From Bacillota bacterium (GTDB taxonomy: Bacteria > Bacillota > Clostridia > Acetivibrionales > JAMNXU01), in the NCBI GenBank assembly GCA_023623175.1, contig JAMNXU010000021.1, forward strand, positions 132,912 to 196,911: DNA of 64,000 nucleotides, given 5' to 3'. The notes beneath the pieces are model-generated. The model did not search any database and was not told where the DNA came from. It saw only the letters and a list, made by a program, of their open reading frames with translations. Shown here piece by piece: positions 8,998 through 16,730 of this stretch. Position 1 is the first letter of the stretch. Every line of letters starts with the position of its first letter. A program made the position numbers and the translations under genes.

Positions 8998-10064
8998 GTT
9001 TCCCCTCCGCCTGAAATATTGATAAGTTTTCCTCCTGCCGCCCTGTAAAGCCTGTTCATGACGGCCAGGCCGATTCCCTTCGCATCAAAGGCTTCCACGT
9101 AAATTACCTGCACCCCGAGGTGATCAAAACGGCGCAAATTGTCAAAAAGACCCGCAGCAACCGTCTCGGGCCTGTTCCTGTCGCCGGCGCATATCACTGT
9201 TGCGGGACCGTACTGCCTCATTGTCTGTTCACTGGCCAGGACCCCCGTTTTTATTCCTTTAGCGGCATTCTCCGCACATTTCCTGTTGATAAACTCCACT
9301 ACTTTTTCCATTGGTCCGTCCACTATGTAGACATCGGCCTCGGGGGAATAATGGGTGTACTTCATTCCCGGTGAGCGGGGAACGAAATTTTCATCGTTCC
9401 TGCCGAAGAGTGATGCATCCACCTGCACGGCGCCGGCAACCCTGCTTACCTGTTCCGGCGTTATTCCTCCCGGTCTCAGGATAACGGGAGGATCCACGGT
9501 TGCGTCAAGCACGGTGGATTCCACACCGACTTCGCTCGAGCCCGAATCTATAATCACATCAACTTTCCCCGCAAGATCTTCAATAACGTGAGCGGCCGTT
9601 GTGGTGCTGGGCTTCCCCGATATATTGGCGCTCGGGGCGGCCACCGGGACCTTTGCCAGCGCGATCAGTTCCCGCGCCACGGGATGCGACGGCATCCTTA
9701 TGCCCACCGTGTCAAGTCCCGCAGTAATCCGCGGCGGAATGACATCGCTTTTTTTCATTACCAGCGTCAGGGGACCCGGCCAGTAAGCGTCGATCAGCCT
9801 CTGCGCGGTCTCGGGAACTTCCCGGACCAGGCGCGGCAAATCCCCGGTATCGGCGATATGTACTATAAGCGGATTGTCCGACGGCCTGCCCTTGGCATTA
9901 AAAATACCGTACACTGCCTTTTCATCGAGGGCATTGGCCCCAAGACCGTATACGGTTTCCGTCGGAAAAGCGACAAGACCTCCCGATCTCAACACATCGG
10001 CTGCAAAGCGGAGCTTGTCCCTGTCCGGATTATTCCTGTCCACTTTTATTATGGTTGTATGCAA
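8994..10064 (-). CDS. ywlC: L-threonylcarbamoyladenylate synthase (Sua5/YwlC)
   Basis: A 356-residue two-domain Sua5: an N-terminal YrdC domain ('FPTETVYGLGANA', 'GRPSDNPLIVHI', 'PSANISGKPSTT') and a C-terminal Sua5 domain of about 130 residues. It makes threonylcarbamoyl-AMP for the universal t6A37 tRNA modification. The start is TTG, with GGAG and a 6-nt spacer. It overlaps ywlE by 4 nt and sits 21 nt after the ZIP transporter gene on the same strand. Length and motifs are normal. Confidence 0.94.
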   Translation of the reverse strand: MHTTIIKVDRNNPDRDKLRFAADVLRSGGLVAFPTETVYGLGANALDEKAVYGIFNAKGRPSDNPLIVHIADTGDLPRLVREVPETAQRLIDAYWPGPLTLVMKKSDVIPPRITAGLDTVGIRMPSHPVARELIALAKVPVAAPSANISGKPSTTTAAHVIEDLAGKVDVIIDSGSSEVGVESTVLDATVDPPVILRPGGITPEQVSRVAGAVQVDASLFGRNDENFVPRSPGMKYTHYSPEADVYIVDGPMEKVVEFINRKCAENAAKGIKTGVLASEQTMRQYGPATVICAGDRNRPETVAAGLFDNLRRFDHLGVQVIYVEAFDAKGIGLAVMNRLYRAAGGKLINISGGGET

Positions 10065-10085
10065 TTTTTACTCCTCACCTTTATA

Positions 10086-10826
10086 TCAATTATAAGTTGA
10101 TATTATTATACCACATAAAATGCCGATGACATTCCCTATTGAAGGCAGCCTTCCCCTGTATAGCCTTTTGGATTCGGAAATCAGTTCGCTGAAAACGATA
10201 TAAAGCATGGCACCTCCGGCAAAACCGAGGCAAGCCGAAATGAAAAAATCCGAAATATCTCCGAGCAGCGCTCCGAAAAACGCCCCGACTCCCATGGGAA
10301 CTCCCGACAGGATTGTCATTGCAAACGCCTTTACGGCCGAAAAACCTCCCATTTTCATGGGAACGGCCATGGCTATTCCCTCGGGAACATCATGGATAAT
10401 TATTGCGAGAGTAATGGCCGCGCCAACGCCCATGGACGTATTAAAACCCGAGCCCACGGCAAAACCCTCGGGAAGATTGTGCAGCGCAATGCCAATTGAC
10501 ATCAGTATGCCCGTTTTCAAAAGGCTCTTGTTGGGCTTTTTCTCCTTAAAATATTCCAGCTTCATCAACAGGTTTTCAACACAAATGATGGCCGCCACTC
10601 CCGCGACGGCGCCAACAAAGGTGTCCATTATGCCGCTGATTTTGAACGCTTCCGGGAAAAGTTCAAAACAGACCACCGCCGTCATGAGCCCCGCGGAGAA
10701 TTCCAGCAGTACGCTCAGCAGCCTGTTGCTGATGCTCTTTACGAAAAAGGCCATCATCCCGCCGATGCCTGTTCCGATTATGCCCGATATGAGACCGAAA
10801 AAAGCTACTTTAAGAAAATACCTCAC
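10086..10826 (-). CDS. ZIP family divalent metal transporter
   Basis: A 246-residue membrane protein with about eight hydrophobic segments. The ZIP signatures in the central helices are clear: 'ALHNLPEGFAVGSGF' and 'IIHDVPEGIAMAVPM', whose His and Glu form the binuclear metal site. It probably imports zinc or another divalent metal; the substrate cannot be read from sequence. GTG start after GGGGG. It follows prfA and precedes ywlC in the same order as in other Clostridia. The 175-bp spacer to prfA carries a degenerate repeat array. Confidence 0.88.
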   Translation of the reverse strand: MRYFLKVAFFGLISGIIGTGIGGMMAFFVKSISNRLLSVLLEFSAGLMTAVVCFELFPEAFKISGIMDTFVGAVAGVAAIICVENLLMKLEYFKEKKPNKSLLKTGILMSIGIALHNLPEGFAVGSGFNTSMGVGAAITLAIIIHDVPEGIAMAVPMKMGGFSAVKAFAMTILSGVPMGVGAFFGALLGDISDFFISACLGFAGGAMLYIVFSELISESKRLYRGRLPSIGNVIGILCGIIISTYN

Positions 10827-10876
10827 AAAAAGCCCCCGTTTTATATTCTATTCAACGGGAGCCTATATTATTTATT

Positions 10877-10956
10877 GGCTATTCATTTTAACCATTCATT
10901 TTTAGCCGTTCATTTTTTAGCCGTTCAATATTGGCCATTTTTAGCCGTGTCCAGTT
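10877..10956. repeat. Degenerate ~14-bp tandem repeat between prfA and the ZIP gene
   Basis: Units of the form GCCRTTCATTTTTA follow one another with small length changes (GGCTATTCATTTTA, ACCATTCATTTTTA, GCCGTTCATTTTTTA, GCCGTTCAATATT, GGCCATTTTTA). Two spaced GCCGAAAAGC copies follow. The array has no open frame and lies immediately upstream of the ZIP start codon. Confidence 0.7.
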
Positions 10957-11001
10957 GCCGAAAAGCCGTTCTGTCGCCGAAAAGCTTTCAGCTGTCAATA
11001 C

Positions 11002-12084
11002 TCAGCCGGCGTTATCCGATGAAACGGCGGCAAGTTTCTCGGCCTGTTCGTTTGTAATAAGCGCATCGATAAGTTCGTCGAAATCTCCCTCGAGGACCTG
11101 CTCGAGCTTGTATAATGTCAGTCCGATGCGATGGTCCGTCACCCTGCCCTGGGGGAAATTGTACGTCCTTATTCTTTCGCTCCTTTCGCCCGTGCCGACC
11201 TGCTTCCTGCGGGTTTCAGCCACTTCCGAATTAACCTGCTGCTGCGCCAGTTCATAGAGCTTGGACCTCAGCACCCTCATCGCCTTTTCCCTGTTCTTGT
11301 GCTGCGATCTTTCATCCTGGCACGTGACCACGATGCCCGTGGGTATATGGGTTATACGGATGGCGGATTCGGTCTTGTTGACATGCTGTCCGCCGGCACC
11401 TCCCGACCTGTAGGTGTCTATATGGAGGTCCGCAGGATTGATTTCAACCTCCACTTCATCAACCTCGGGCAAAACCGCGACGGTTATGGTTGATGTATGT
11501 ATCCTGCCGCTGGCCTCCGTCTCCGGAACCCTCTGGACACGGTGTACGCCGCTCTCAAACTTTAACCTGCTGTACGCTCCGCGGCCGTCGACGGAAAAAA
11601 TTACTTCCTTGAAACCGCCGAGTTCCGTGGGATTTGAATCAAGTATCTCAACCTTCCATCGCTTGCTTTCCGCGTACCTGGTATACGCCCTGAAAAGGTC
11701 CCCTGCAAACAGCGCAGCTTCCTCGCCGCCGGCGCCTCCCCTTATTTCGATAATGACGCTTCTCTCGTCATTGGGATCCTTGGGCAGAAGAAGCAGTTTC
11801 AATTCCTTTTTAACCTGTTCAAGCCGTTCTTCGGCCTCGGCCATCTCTGCCTCCACGAGTTCCCTGAAGTCCTTGTCGGGCTTTTCATCGAGAAGACTCC
11901 TGGCTTCTTCAATATCCGAGTTGATTTTTTTGTACTCCCGGAATTTTAAAACTATTTCCTCCAGTTCGGAATACTCTTTCATCAGTTTACGATATTCATT
12001 TGGATCTGCAATTACCGCCGGGTCGCTCACGCGGCGGCCCAGTTCCTCGTACCTGTCCTCAATTGCCTGCAGTTTTTCAATCAT
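11002..12084 (-). CDS. prfA: Peptide chain release factor 1
   Basis: A 360-residue class I release factor that reads UAA/UAG and triggers peptidyl-tRNA hydrolysis. The catalytic GGQ sits in '[14 protein letters not shown]'. Length and the '[21 protein letters not shown]' type C-terminal region (quoted in part) identify RF1 rather than RF2. ATG start after AGAGG. prmC, often its neighbour, is not adjacent; the DUF4097 gene lies upstream instead. Confidence 0.97.
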   Translation of the reverse strand: MIEKLQAIEDRYEELGRRVSDPAVIADPNEYRKLMKEYSELEEIVLKFREYKKINSDIEEARSLLDEKPDKDFRELVEAEMAEAEERLEQVKKELKLLLLPKDPNDERSVIIEIRGGAGGEEAALFAGDLFRAYTRYAESKRWKVEILDSNPTELGGFKEVIFSVDGRGAYSRLKFESGVHRVQRVPETEASGRIHTSTITVAVLPEVDEVEVEINPADLHIDTYRSGGAGGQHVNKTESAIRITHIPTGIVVTCQDERSQHKNREKAMRVLRSKLYELAQQQVNSEVAETRRKQVGTGERSERIRTYNFPQGRVTDHRIGLTLYKLEQVLEGDFDELIDALITNEQAEKLAAVSSDNAG

Positions 12085-12132
12085 GTGTTAACCTCTCACT
12101 CCGGTATCAGTCATTTCATTTTTTGCCCGTCT

Positions 12133-12141
12133 ATTATACCA
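12133..12141 (-). promoter_or_regulatory. Extended -10 promoter for prfA
   Basis: Minus-strand TGGTATAAT (TGN plus a perfect TATAAT) lies about 50 nt upstream of the prfA start. The -35 region is weak, as expected for an extended -10 promoter. It would start the prfA-ZIP-ywlC-ywlE-rpiB-upp-comEB-tagO transcript. Confidence 0.5.
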
Positions 12142-12166
12142 CGATACAGGCAATTAATCCATTTTC

Positions 12167-13369
12167 CTATTTTACAATTTCAATATAGCCGTTGAAGGTG
12201 TCGGCATCAATATTGACCTTCCGGGGGCTTTGAGCATAATTACCGCTTTCGGCTTCCACAGACTGCCCGAGCTTTCCGCGGCGACTCATCTGGTGGTACG
12301 TCATTTCAGGAATAAGCAAATTCACGCTTCCGTTGGTGGTCCGGGCCCTGACCCTGTAAGCCCGGTCTTCCATGTCATTCATGTTGACCTTGATATTGCC
12401 GTTCGTGGTTTTAAGAATCATGTCAATAACATCGTTATTTCCAAAATTCTGCACATTCTCAACGTTAATCCTGCCGTTGGTGGTAACGGCGCTTATTTTC
12501 CCGGCCTTGATATGCCTTATGTCTATGAGCGAATTATTCGTGTTTATTTCGATCCTGTCGCCCATGACATAGCCAACCTGTATTTTCCCGTTTCTCGTAG
12601 ACGCGCTTATCAGTTCAGCATTTAATCCCATGAGCTCAATATGCCCGTTCTTGGTAACAATGGTAATCGTCTTCGATGCCGTGTCCTCTGCGTATATTCT
12701 GCCATTGGTTGTCACAAACCGGACATTTCCCAACCTCACATCGGGAATATAAACTTCATGGGAGACGCTGAGGTTGCCCGTTTTATTAATACTAAGCGTG
12801 ACACTGCCGCTCCTGTCCTCAAAACGCAGTATGCCGTCGACATTTTCCTGCGGACTCCTTATTTTGGACTTTATCACTATCTTGTTTTCAAAATGCCTTT
12901 TAACCTGTATCGGGCCGTTGACTGCCTCAATGCTCAGATCCATTCCTTCGACTGCCGCTGCTTCAAAACTTTTTTCCACAACGGAATATTTACTGAATAC
13001 GTTGAAAAAATTCGTGTCAACAAAACTGCCTATAAAATCTATTACCCTGTCTACAAGTCCAATAGTCGTGCTCGCCACGTTCTTCCCGAGCTTTTCGGCT
13101 TTAATGCTGAACTCGTCGATTAACCGTTCAAAATCGGTTTCATTGTACTTCCTGTTAAAATCCCGCCGCCATTCGTCCAGTTTTTGCCTGACTTTGTACA
13201 CTTCGTCCTGGAAACTCTGCTGACTGCTTTGCCTGCGGGTTTCCTGGCCGGTTTCCTGCCTGCCGCCGCTTTTACCCTCGAGGGCTTCCAGCAGCCTTGC
13301 TGCCTCTTCACTGTTAATTTTGCCCTCTTCAAGCATTTTTAATATCTTAAGCCTTTCTTCATTAATCAA
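12167..13369 (-). CDS. DUF4097 beta-helix protein with N-terminal helical module
   Basis: A 400-residue protein. Residues 1-32 form a short helical module ('LKILKMLEEGKINSEEAARL') also seen at the C-terminus of the neighbouring DUF2089 protein. A Gln/Arg-rich linker and a segment of about 80 residues follow. The C-terminal half is a DUF4097 solenoid with recurring 'TTNGRI', 'TKNGHI', 'TRNGKI', 'TTNGRI', 'TTNGNI', 'TTNGSV' turns, one per beta-helix rung. No signal peptide or obvious membrane span is visible. Family members occur with membrane-stress regulators, but the molecular function is unknown. TTG start after GGGGAGG. It lies 47 nt downstream of the DUF2089 gene in the same direction. 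Confidence 0.8.
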   Translation of the reverse strand: MINEERLKILKMLEEGKINSEEAARLLEALEGKSGGRQETGQETRRQSSQQSFQDEVYKVRQKLDEWRRDFNRKYNETDFERLIDEFSIKAEKLGKNVASTTIGLVDRVIDFIGSFVDTNFFNVFSKYSVVEKSFEAAAVEGMDLSIEAVNGPIQVKRHFENKIVIKSKIRSPQENVDGILRFEDRSGSVTLSINKTGNLSVSHEVYIPDVRLGNVRFVTTNGRIYAEDTASKTITIVTKNGHIELMGLNAELISASTRNGKIQVGYVMGDRIEINTNNSLIDIRHIKAGKISAVTTNGRINVENVQNFGNNDVIDMILKTTNGNIKVNMNDMEDRAYRVRARTTNGSVNLLIPEMTYHQMSRRGKLGQSVEAESGNYAQSPRKVNIDADTFNGYIEIVK

Positions 13370-13416
13370 CTTCCCATACCTCCCCGAAAAGCAGTTATAA
13401 AACGAACCCTCGCCAT

Positions 13417-13794
13417 TTAAAAGCCGTCCTTCAGGAGCTCTACGGCTTCGTCTACGGTAATCTCGCCTTTATTCAGCCGTTCCAGGATTTCCATCCTGTC
13501 AGCCGGCTGTTTTTCCCCATCATTTTCAGCTTCGTATCCCAATGCCCTGATCGCTTCATCCAGCCGGTTTTTTACCGTTGGGTAGGAAACTCCGAGCTCC
13601 TTTTCCACTTCCTTGATGTTACCCCTGCATTTTATAAACACGTCTATGAATGCCTTTTGTTCCTGGGTAAGCCTGCAAAATTTGCAAACCTGGAAATGCC
13701 CTTCGATCGTCGTATTGCAATTTAGACAACTGATCCTTGTAATTTCCGTACCTGCTCCGCAAACCGGGCACCTGCCCAGCACCTCTCGATTCAC
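13417..13794 (-). CDS. DUF2089 zinc-ribbon/HTH regulator
   Basis: About 125 residues in three parts. An N-terminal double zinc ribbon has 'CPVCG', 'CLNC' and 'CKFC' pairs. A central helix-turn-helix ('NIKEVEKELGVSYPTVKNRL') follows. The C-terminus is a short helical module ('EILERLNKGEITVDEAVELL'). Family proteins are small DNA-binding regulators paired with DUF4097 genes, so it probably controls its own operon. I chose the GTG at 13794 (MNREVLGR) because AGAGGTGA lies at proper spacing; the GTG at 13803 overlaps that site. Four copies of an ATTTAAYYGYTYAT motif lie upstream. Confidence 0.82.
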   Translation of the reverse strand: MNREVLGRCPVCGAGTEITRISCLNCNTTIEGHFQVCKFCRLTQEQKAFIDVFIKCRGNIKEVEKELGVSYPTVKNRLDEAIRALGYEAENDGEKQPADRMEILERLNKGEITVDEAVELLKDGF

Positions 13795-13858
13795 GTTTAT
13801 CACCTCTCAAATGCAATTAATTCAACCTGTTCCATTGTCAGCTACATTTTTCGCTGGC

Positions 13859-13935
13859 ATTTAATCGCTCATATTCAATGCATATTTAATTGTTCATAAA
13901 ATCTAATCGTTTATTCTATCTATTTAACCGTTTAT
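13859..13935. repeat. Four copies of a 14-bp ATTTAAYYGYTYAT motif upstream of the DUF2089 gene
   Basis: Copies at 13859-13872, 13884-13897, 13901-13914 and 13922-13935 differ at two to four positions from one another and start 25, 17 and 21 nt apart, all in the same orientation. They lie 65-140 nt upstream of the start codon, where operators or an upstream AT-rich element would sit. The gap otherwise holds only the GH130 terminator. Confidence 0.65.
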
Positions 13936-14021
13936 ATTTATATAATATTCTTTATACCTTTAAATCGTCAATAAACATTTTAATTATTTTAAAGTCATTA
14001 TTAATAATTTTAATTTATTGT

Positions 14022-14063
14022 AAAAACCCCGCGGAAATCTTTCCATGATTCCCACGGGGTTTC
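14022..14063 (-). terminator. Terminator after the GH130 gene
   Basis: Minus-strand arms AAACCCCG and CGGGGTTT enclose an inner paired segment and end in TTTTT. It lies about 45 nt past the stop at 14107. The plus-strand reading is also terminator-like. Confidence 0.75.
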
Positions 14064-14106
14064 TTAATCGTAACTGTAAATATAGTCCCAATCGCCCCTG
14101 TCTTAC

Positions 14107-15126
14107 CTATCTTCCCTCTTCCGCATCGCCCGCATTGAGCTCCGAGTTGGCCTTTATATAGTCCACGAGTTCGTCAACCAGCGTATAGGCAATGCATACA
14201 TAAGTGTCGGCAGCGCCGTAATAAATGGCTATTCTTCCGGTATCGGCGTCATGGAGCGTGGCGCACGGGAATATGACATTTGGCACGAATCCGACACATT
14301 CGTAGTTTTTTTCCGGGGTAAGGATGAAATCACGAGTCCTGTACAGAACCTTTGAAGGCCTGTCTATATCGAGTATGGCCGCCCCCATGCTGTACACATA
14401 ACCGTTGCACGTATTGTTTACGCCATGGTAAAACAGCAGCCAGCCCTCGGTGGTTTCAATCGGAACGGGTCCCGCTCCTATCTTGAGGTCCTGCCACCAT
14501 CCGCCGCCGCTGCTCATCACCTTTCTGTGCCGTCCCCAATAAACGAGATCCGGGCTCTCGCTTATGTAAATATCCCCGAAGGGAGTGTGCCCGCTGTCGC
14601 TCGGGCGGCTGAGCATCATGTACTTGCCGTTTATCTTCCTGGGAAATAAAACGCCGTTTCGGTTGAAAGGCACGCAGACGTTTTCATGCCGGACAAAATT
14701 CCTGAAATCCCTGGTGCTTCCGAGTCCAATAGCCGGGCATCCGCCAAATTCGGTGCACCACACTATGTAATAAGTATCGCCGATCTTCGCCACTCTCGGG
14801 TCATAGGCATAACCCGGCATGAAATCCTCACCGTTTTCATCCTTCCACCGGATGACCCCGTCATCAATCTCCCAGTTGACGGCATCCTTGCTGAACCCGG
14901 CATGCAGCATGGCCGTGCCGTTGTTGTGATCGGCTCGGAAAACTCCCGCAAATCCGCCTCCAAACGGGACCACTGCGCTGTTAAAAATCCTGTTGGTACC
15001 TGGCGTTGGATTCCAGTCGGTTATAGGATTCCCGCTGTGCCTCCATACCACTCCCCTGTAGCCGGCAGGCTTATCCTGCCACGGCATGTTTTTCAAAGGT
15101 TCTCCGATTATCCTGGCTTTACCCAT
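14107..15126 (-). CDS. GH130 family beta-mannoside phosphorylase
   Basis: A 339-residue five-bladed beta-propeller enzyme of family GH130. Members phosphorolyse beta-mannosides (mannosyl-glucose, mannooligosaccharides, 1,2-mannans) to mannose 1-phosphate, and a minority are hydrolases. Supporting segments are 'TNRIFNSAVVPFGGGFAGVF' with the following Arg-Ala-Asp, 'YAYDPRVAKIGDTYYIVWC', and the late 'LLFYHGVNN' and 'IAIYYGAADTYVCIAYT'. It has no signal peptide, so it acts on imported oligosaccharides. The start is ATG at 15126 (MGKARIIG), with AGGAGG 7 nt upstream; an in-frame start at 15159 lacks one. Length fits the shorter GH130 subfamilies. The exact linkage cannot be told from sequence. 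Confidence 0.85.
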   Translation of the reverse strand: MGKARIIGEPLKNMPWQDKPAGYRGVVWRHSGNPITDWNPTPGTNRIFNSAVVPFGGGFAGVFRADHNNGTAMLHAGFSKDAVNWEIDDGVIRWKDENGEDFMPGYAYDPRVAKIGDTYYIVWCTEFGGCPAIGLGSTRDFRNFVRHENVCVPFNRNGVLFPRKINGKYMMLSRPSDSGHTPFGDIYISESPDLVYWGRHRKVMSSGGGWWQDLKIGAGPVPIETTEGWLLFYHGVNNTCNGYVYSMGAAILDIDRPSKVLYRTRDFILTPEKNYECVGFVPNVIFPCATLHDADTGRIAIYYGAADTYVCIAYTLVDELVDYIKANSELNAGDAEEGR

Positions 15127-15161
15127 GCCAAACCCTCCTGTGTACTGTTTTAATAACAATT

Positions 15162-15204
15162 ATGAAGACGGCAGCCATCCCGATTGGGCAGCTGCCATCT
15201 TCAT
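15162..15204 (-). terminator. Strong hairpin between the 95-residue membrane protein gene and GH130
   Basis: ATGAAGA and GGCAGC arms pair with GCTGCC and TCTTCAT around a 15-nt loop, with one mismatch. The minus-strand tail is AATTGTTATT rather than a clean T-run, so termination efficiency is uncertain. Confidence 0.5.
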
Positions 15205-15319
15205 CCTTTACATGATTCTATACATTTGATCCTGTACATTTTCACTCAAAGTGCATTTGTAAATACACACTTCATCAACAGCACCGTCAAACATGTCACC
15301 TGAGCATACTGCCTGCAAC

Positions 15320-15607
15320 TTAAAAATACCTGATTGCCAGATATATAATGGCAAGTACAACAGCAATGCCTGCAATCAGCCAGTCTTTTCCGGTTGATTT
15401 CAAGCCCATTTTATAACCTGTGAAAGCCCTCATCAAACCTGAAGCAATTGCAGTTGCCAGTGAAACCGTTGCGCCGACGGCCGCAGCAATCATCAATGCT
15501 TCCGGCAATTCGGCATAAATCATATACCATAATAAAAGCATAAAGACAGCATAAACGATACAGCTAATCCCCTGTATCAAATGCCACCTTCTGTATTTGT
15601 CCTCCAT
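15320..15607 (-). CDS. Small membrane protein of unknown function
   Basis: I do not recognise a family. The 95-residue protein starts at the ATG at 15607 (MEDKYRRWHL), chosen because GGAGGTGA precedes it. It has three hydrophobic segments (roughly residues 10-30, 35-58 and 75-93) with a Lys/Gly-rich loop before the last. It lies 31 nt downstream of recR on the same strand, so it is probably the last gene of the dnaX operon. Many Firmicutes carry short membrane or sporulation genes at this spot, but no similarity to BofA is evident. Confidence 0.7.
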   Translation of the reverse strand: MEDKYRRWHLIQGISCIVYAVFMLLLWYMIYAELPEALMIAAAVGATVSLATAIASGLMRAFTGYKMGLKSTGKDWLIAGIAVVLAIIYLAIRYF

Positions 15608-15638
15608 GCTGCTCACCTCCGGAACGTACTGGGCTGAC

Positions 15639-16238
15639 TTATATCTCCCTCCTGCCTTCAAGCGCCTTGGCCAGCGTCACCTCGTCGGCATACTCGAGGT
15701 CGCCTCCTACCGGTATGCCGTGGGCCAGGCGCGTGGTTTTGATACCCAGGGGCTTCAGGAGCTTCGCGATGTACATTGCCGTAGCCTCCCCCTCGATGTT
15801 GGGATTCGTGGCCAGTATTATTTCCGCAATGTTGTTTTTTCTGACTCTCTCCAAAAGTTCTTTTATCTTTATATCCTCGGGACCGATACCTTCCATCGGG
15901 GATATGGCGCCATGCAACACATGGTAAAGGCCCTTGAATTCCCGCGTCCGTTCCATTGCCGCTACATCCCTGGGATCTTCGACCACGCAAATAACGGAAG
16001 AGTCCCGCGACGGATTTGAACAAATACTGCATGGGTCAACATCGGTCAGATTGGAACAAACGGAACAGTATTTTATCCTGGTCCTGGCTTCGCGAATGGC
16101 GTTGGCCAGTCCCTCCACCTTTTCCACAGGCATATTCATAACATGAAAGGCCAGCCTCTGGGCCGTCTTTCTGCCTATGCCCGGAAGCTTTTCAAACTCC
16201 TCGATAAGTCTTGCTACCGGCGCAGCATATAAACTCAT
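15639..16238 (-). CDS. recR: Recombination mediator RecR
   Basis: A 199-residue RecR with helix-hairpin-helix ('[16 protein letters not shown]'), a four-Cys zinc finger ('[16 protein letters not shown]'), a Toprim domain ('[15 protein letters not shown]') and a Walker-B-like C-terminal region. It works with RecF/RecO to load RecA at gaps. It is third in the dnaX-ybaB-recR operon found across bacteria. Motifs and length are complete. Confidence 0.97.
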   Translation of the reverse strand: MSLYAAPVARLIEEFEKLPGIGRKTAQRLAFHVMNMPVEKVEGLANAIREARTRIKYCSVCSNLTDVDPCSICSNPSRDSSVICVVEDPRDVAAMERTREFKGLYHVLHGAISPMEGIGPEDIKIKELLERVRKNNIAEIILATNPNIEGEATAMYIAKLLKPLGIKTTRLAHGIPVGGDLEYADEVTLAKALEGRREI

Positions 16239-16277
16239 GTTCCACGTCCTCGGTTCAATCTTGTTGTAATATATTCA

Positions 16278-16619
16278 TCAGAACAGGCCCATTCCGCCGA
16301 AGCCGCCAGTCAGTTTGGCCATTTCAGAGCTGACCATTTCGTCGGCTTTCCTCAAAGCCTCGTTCACGGCTGCCAATACCAGGTCCTGAAGCATTTCGAC
16401 ATCATCGGGATCAACGACTTCAGGCTTTATGGATATTTCCTTCAGTTCCTTCTTCCCCGAAACAACCACGGTTACGGCTCCGCCGCCCGCTGATGCCTCG
16501 ACGGTCCTTTCTTCAAGTTCAGCCTGGAGCTTTTCCATCTCCTTCTGCATTTTCTGAGCCTGTTTCATGAGATTATTTATATTGCCCCCGCCAAAACCGG
16601 GGAAACCGCCCCTTGCCAT
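16278..16619 (-). CDS. YbaB/EbfC nucleoid-associated protein
   Basis: A 113-residue small DNA-binding protein with the family's long N-terminal helix ('[20 protein letters not shown]'), a beta-sheet core ('[20 protein letters not shown]') and a flexible Gly-rich tail. It binds DNA as a dimer; its precise role beside dnaX/recR is unresolved. ATG start after AGGAGG. It lies between dnaX and recR with short spacers, so it is part of the same transcript. Confidence 0.94.
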   Translation of the reverse strand: MARGGFPGFGGGNINNLMKQAQKMQKEMEKLQAELEERTVEASAGGGAVTVVVSGKKELKEISIKPEVVDPDDVEMLQDLVLAAVNEALRKADEMVSSEMAKLTGGFGGMGLF

Positions 16620-16730
16620 CCTGTTTCCTCCTGTTTTCCATAATGGATTTTATTTTAATCAATTGTATTTATTATACAGTTATTCCGCCGTATTATACAA
16701 TACCTGGCACGGCCGCCCGGGTTTCCGCTG

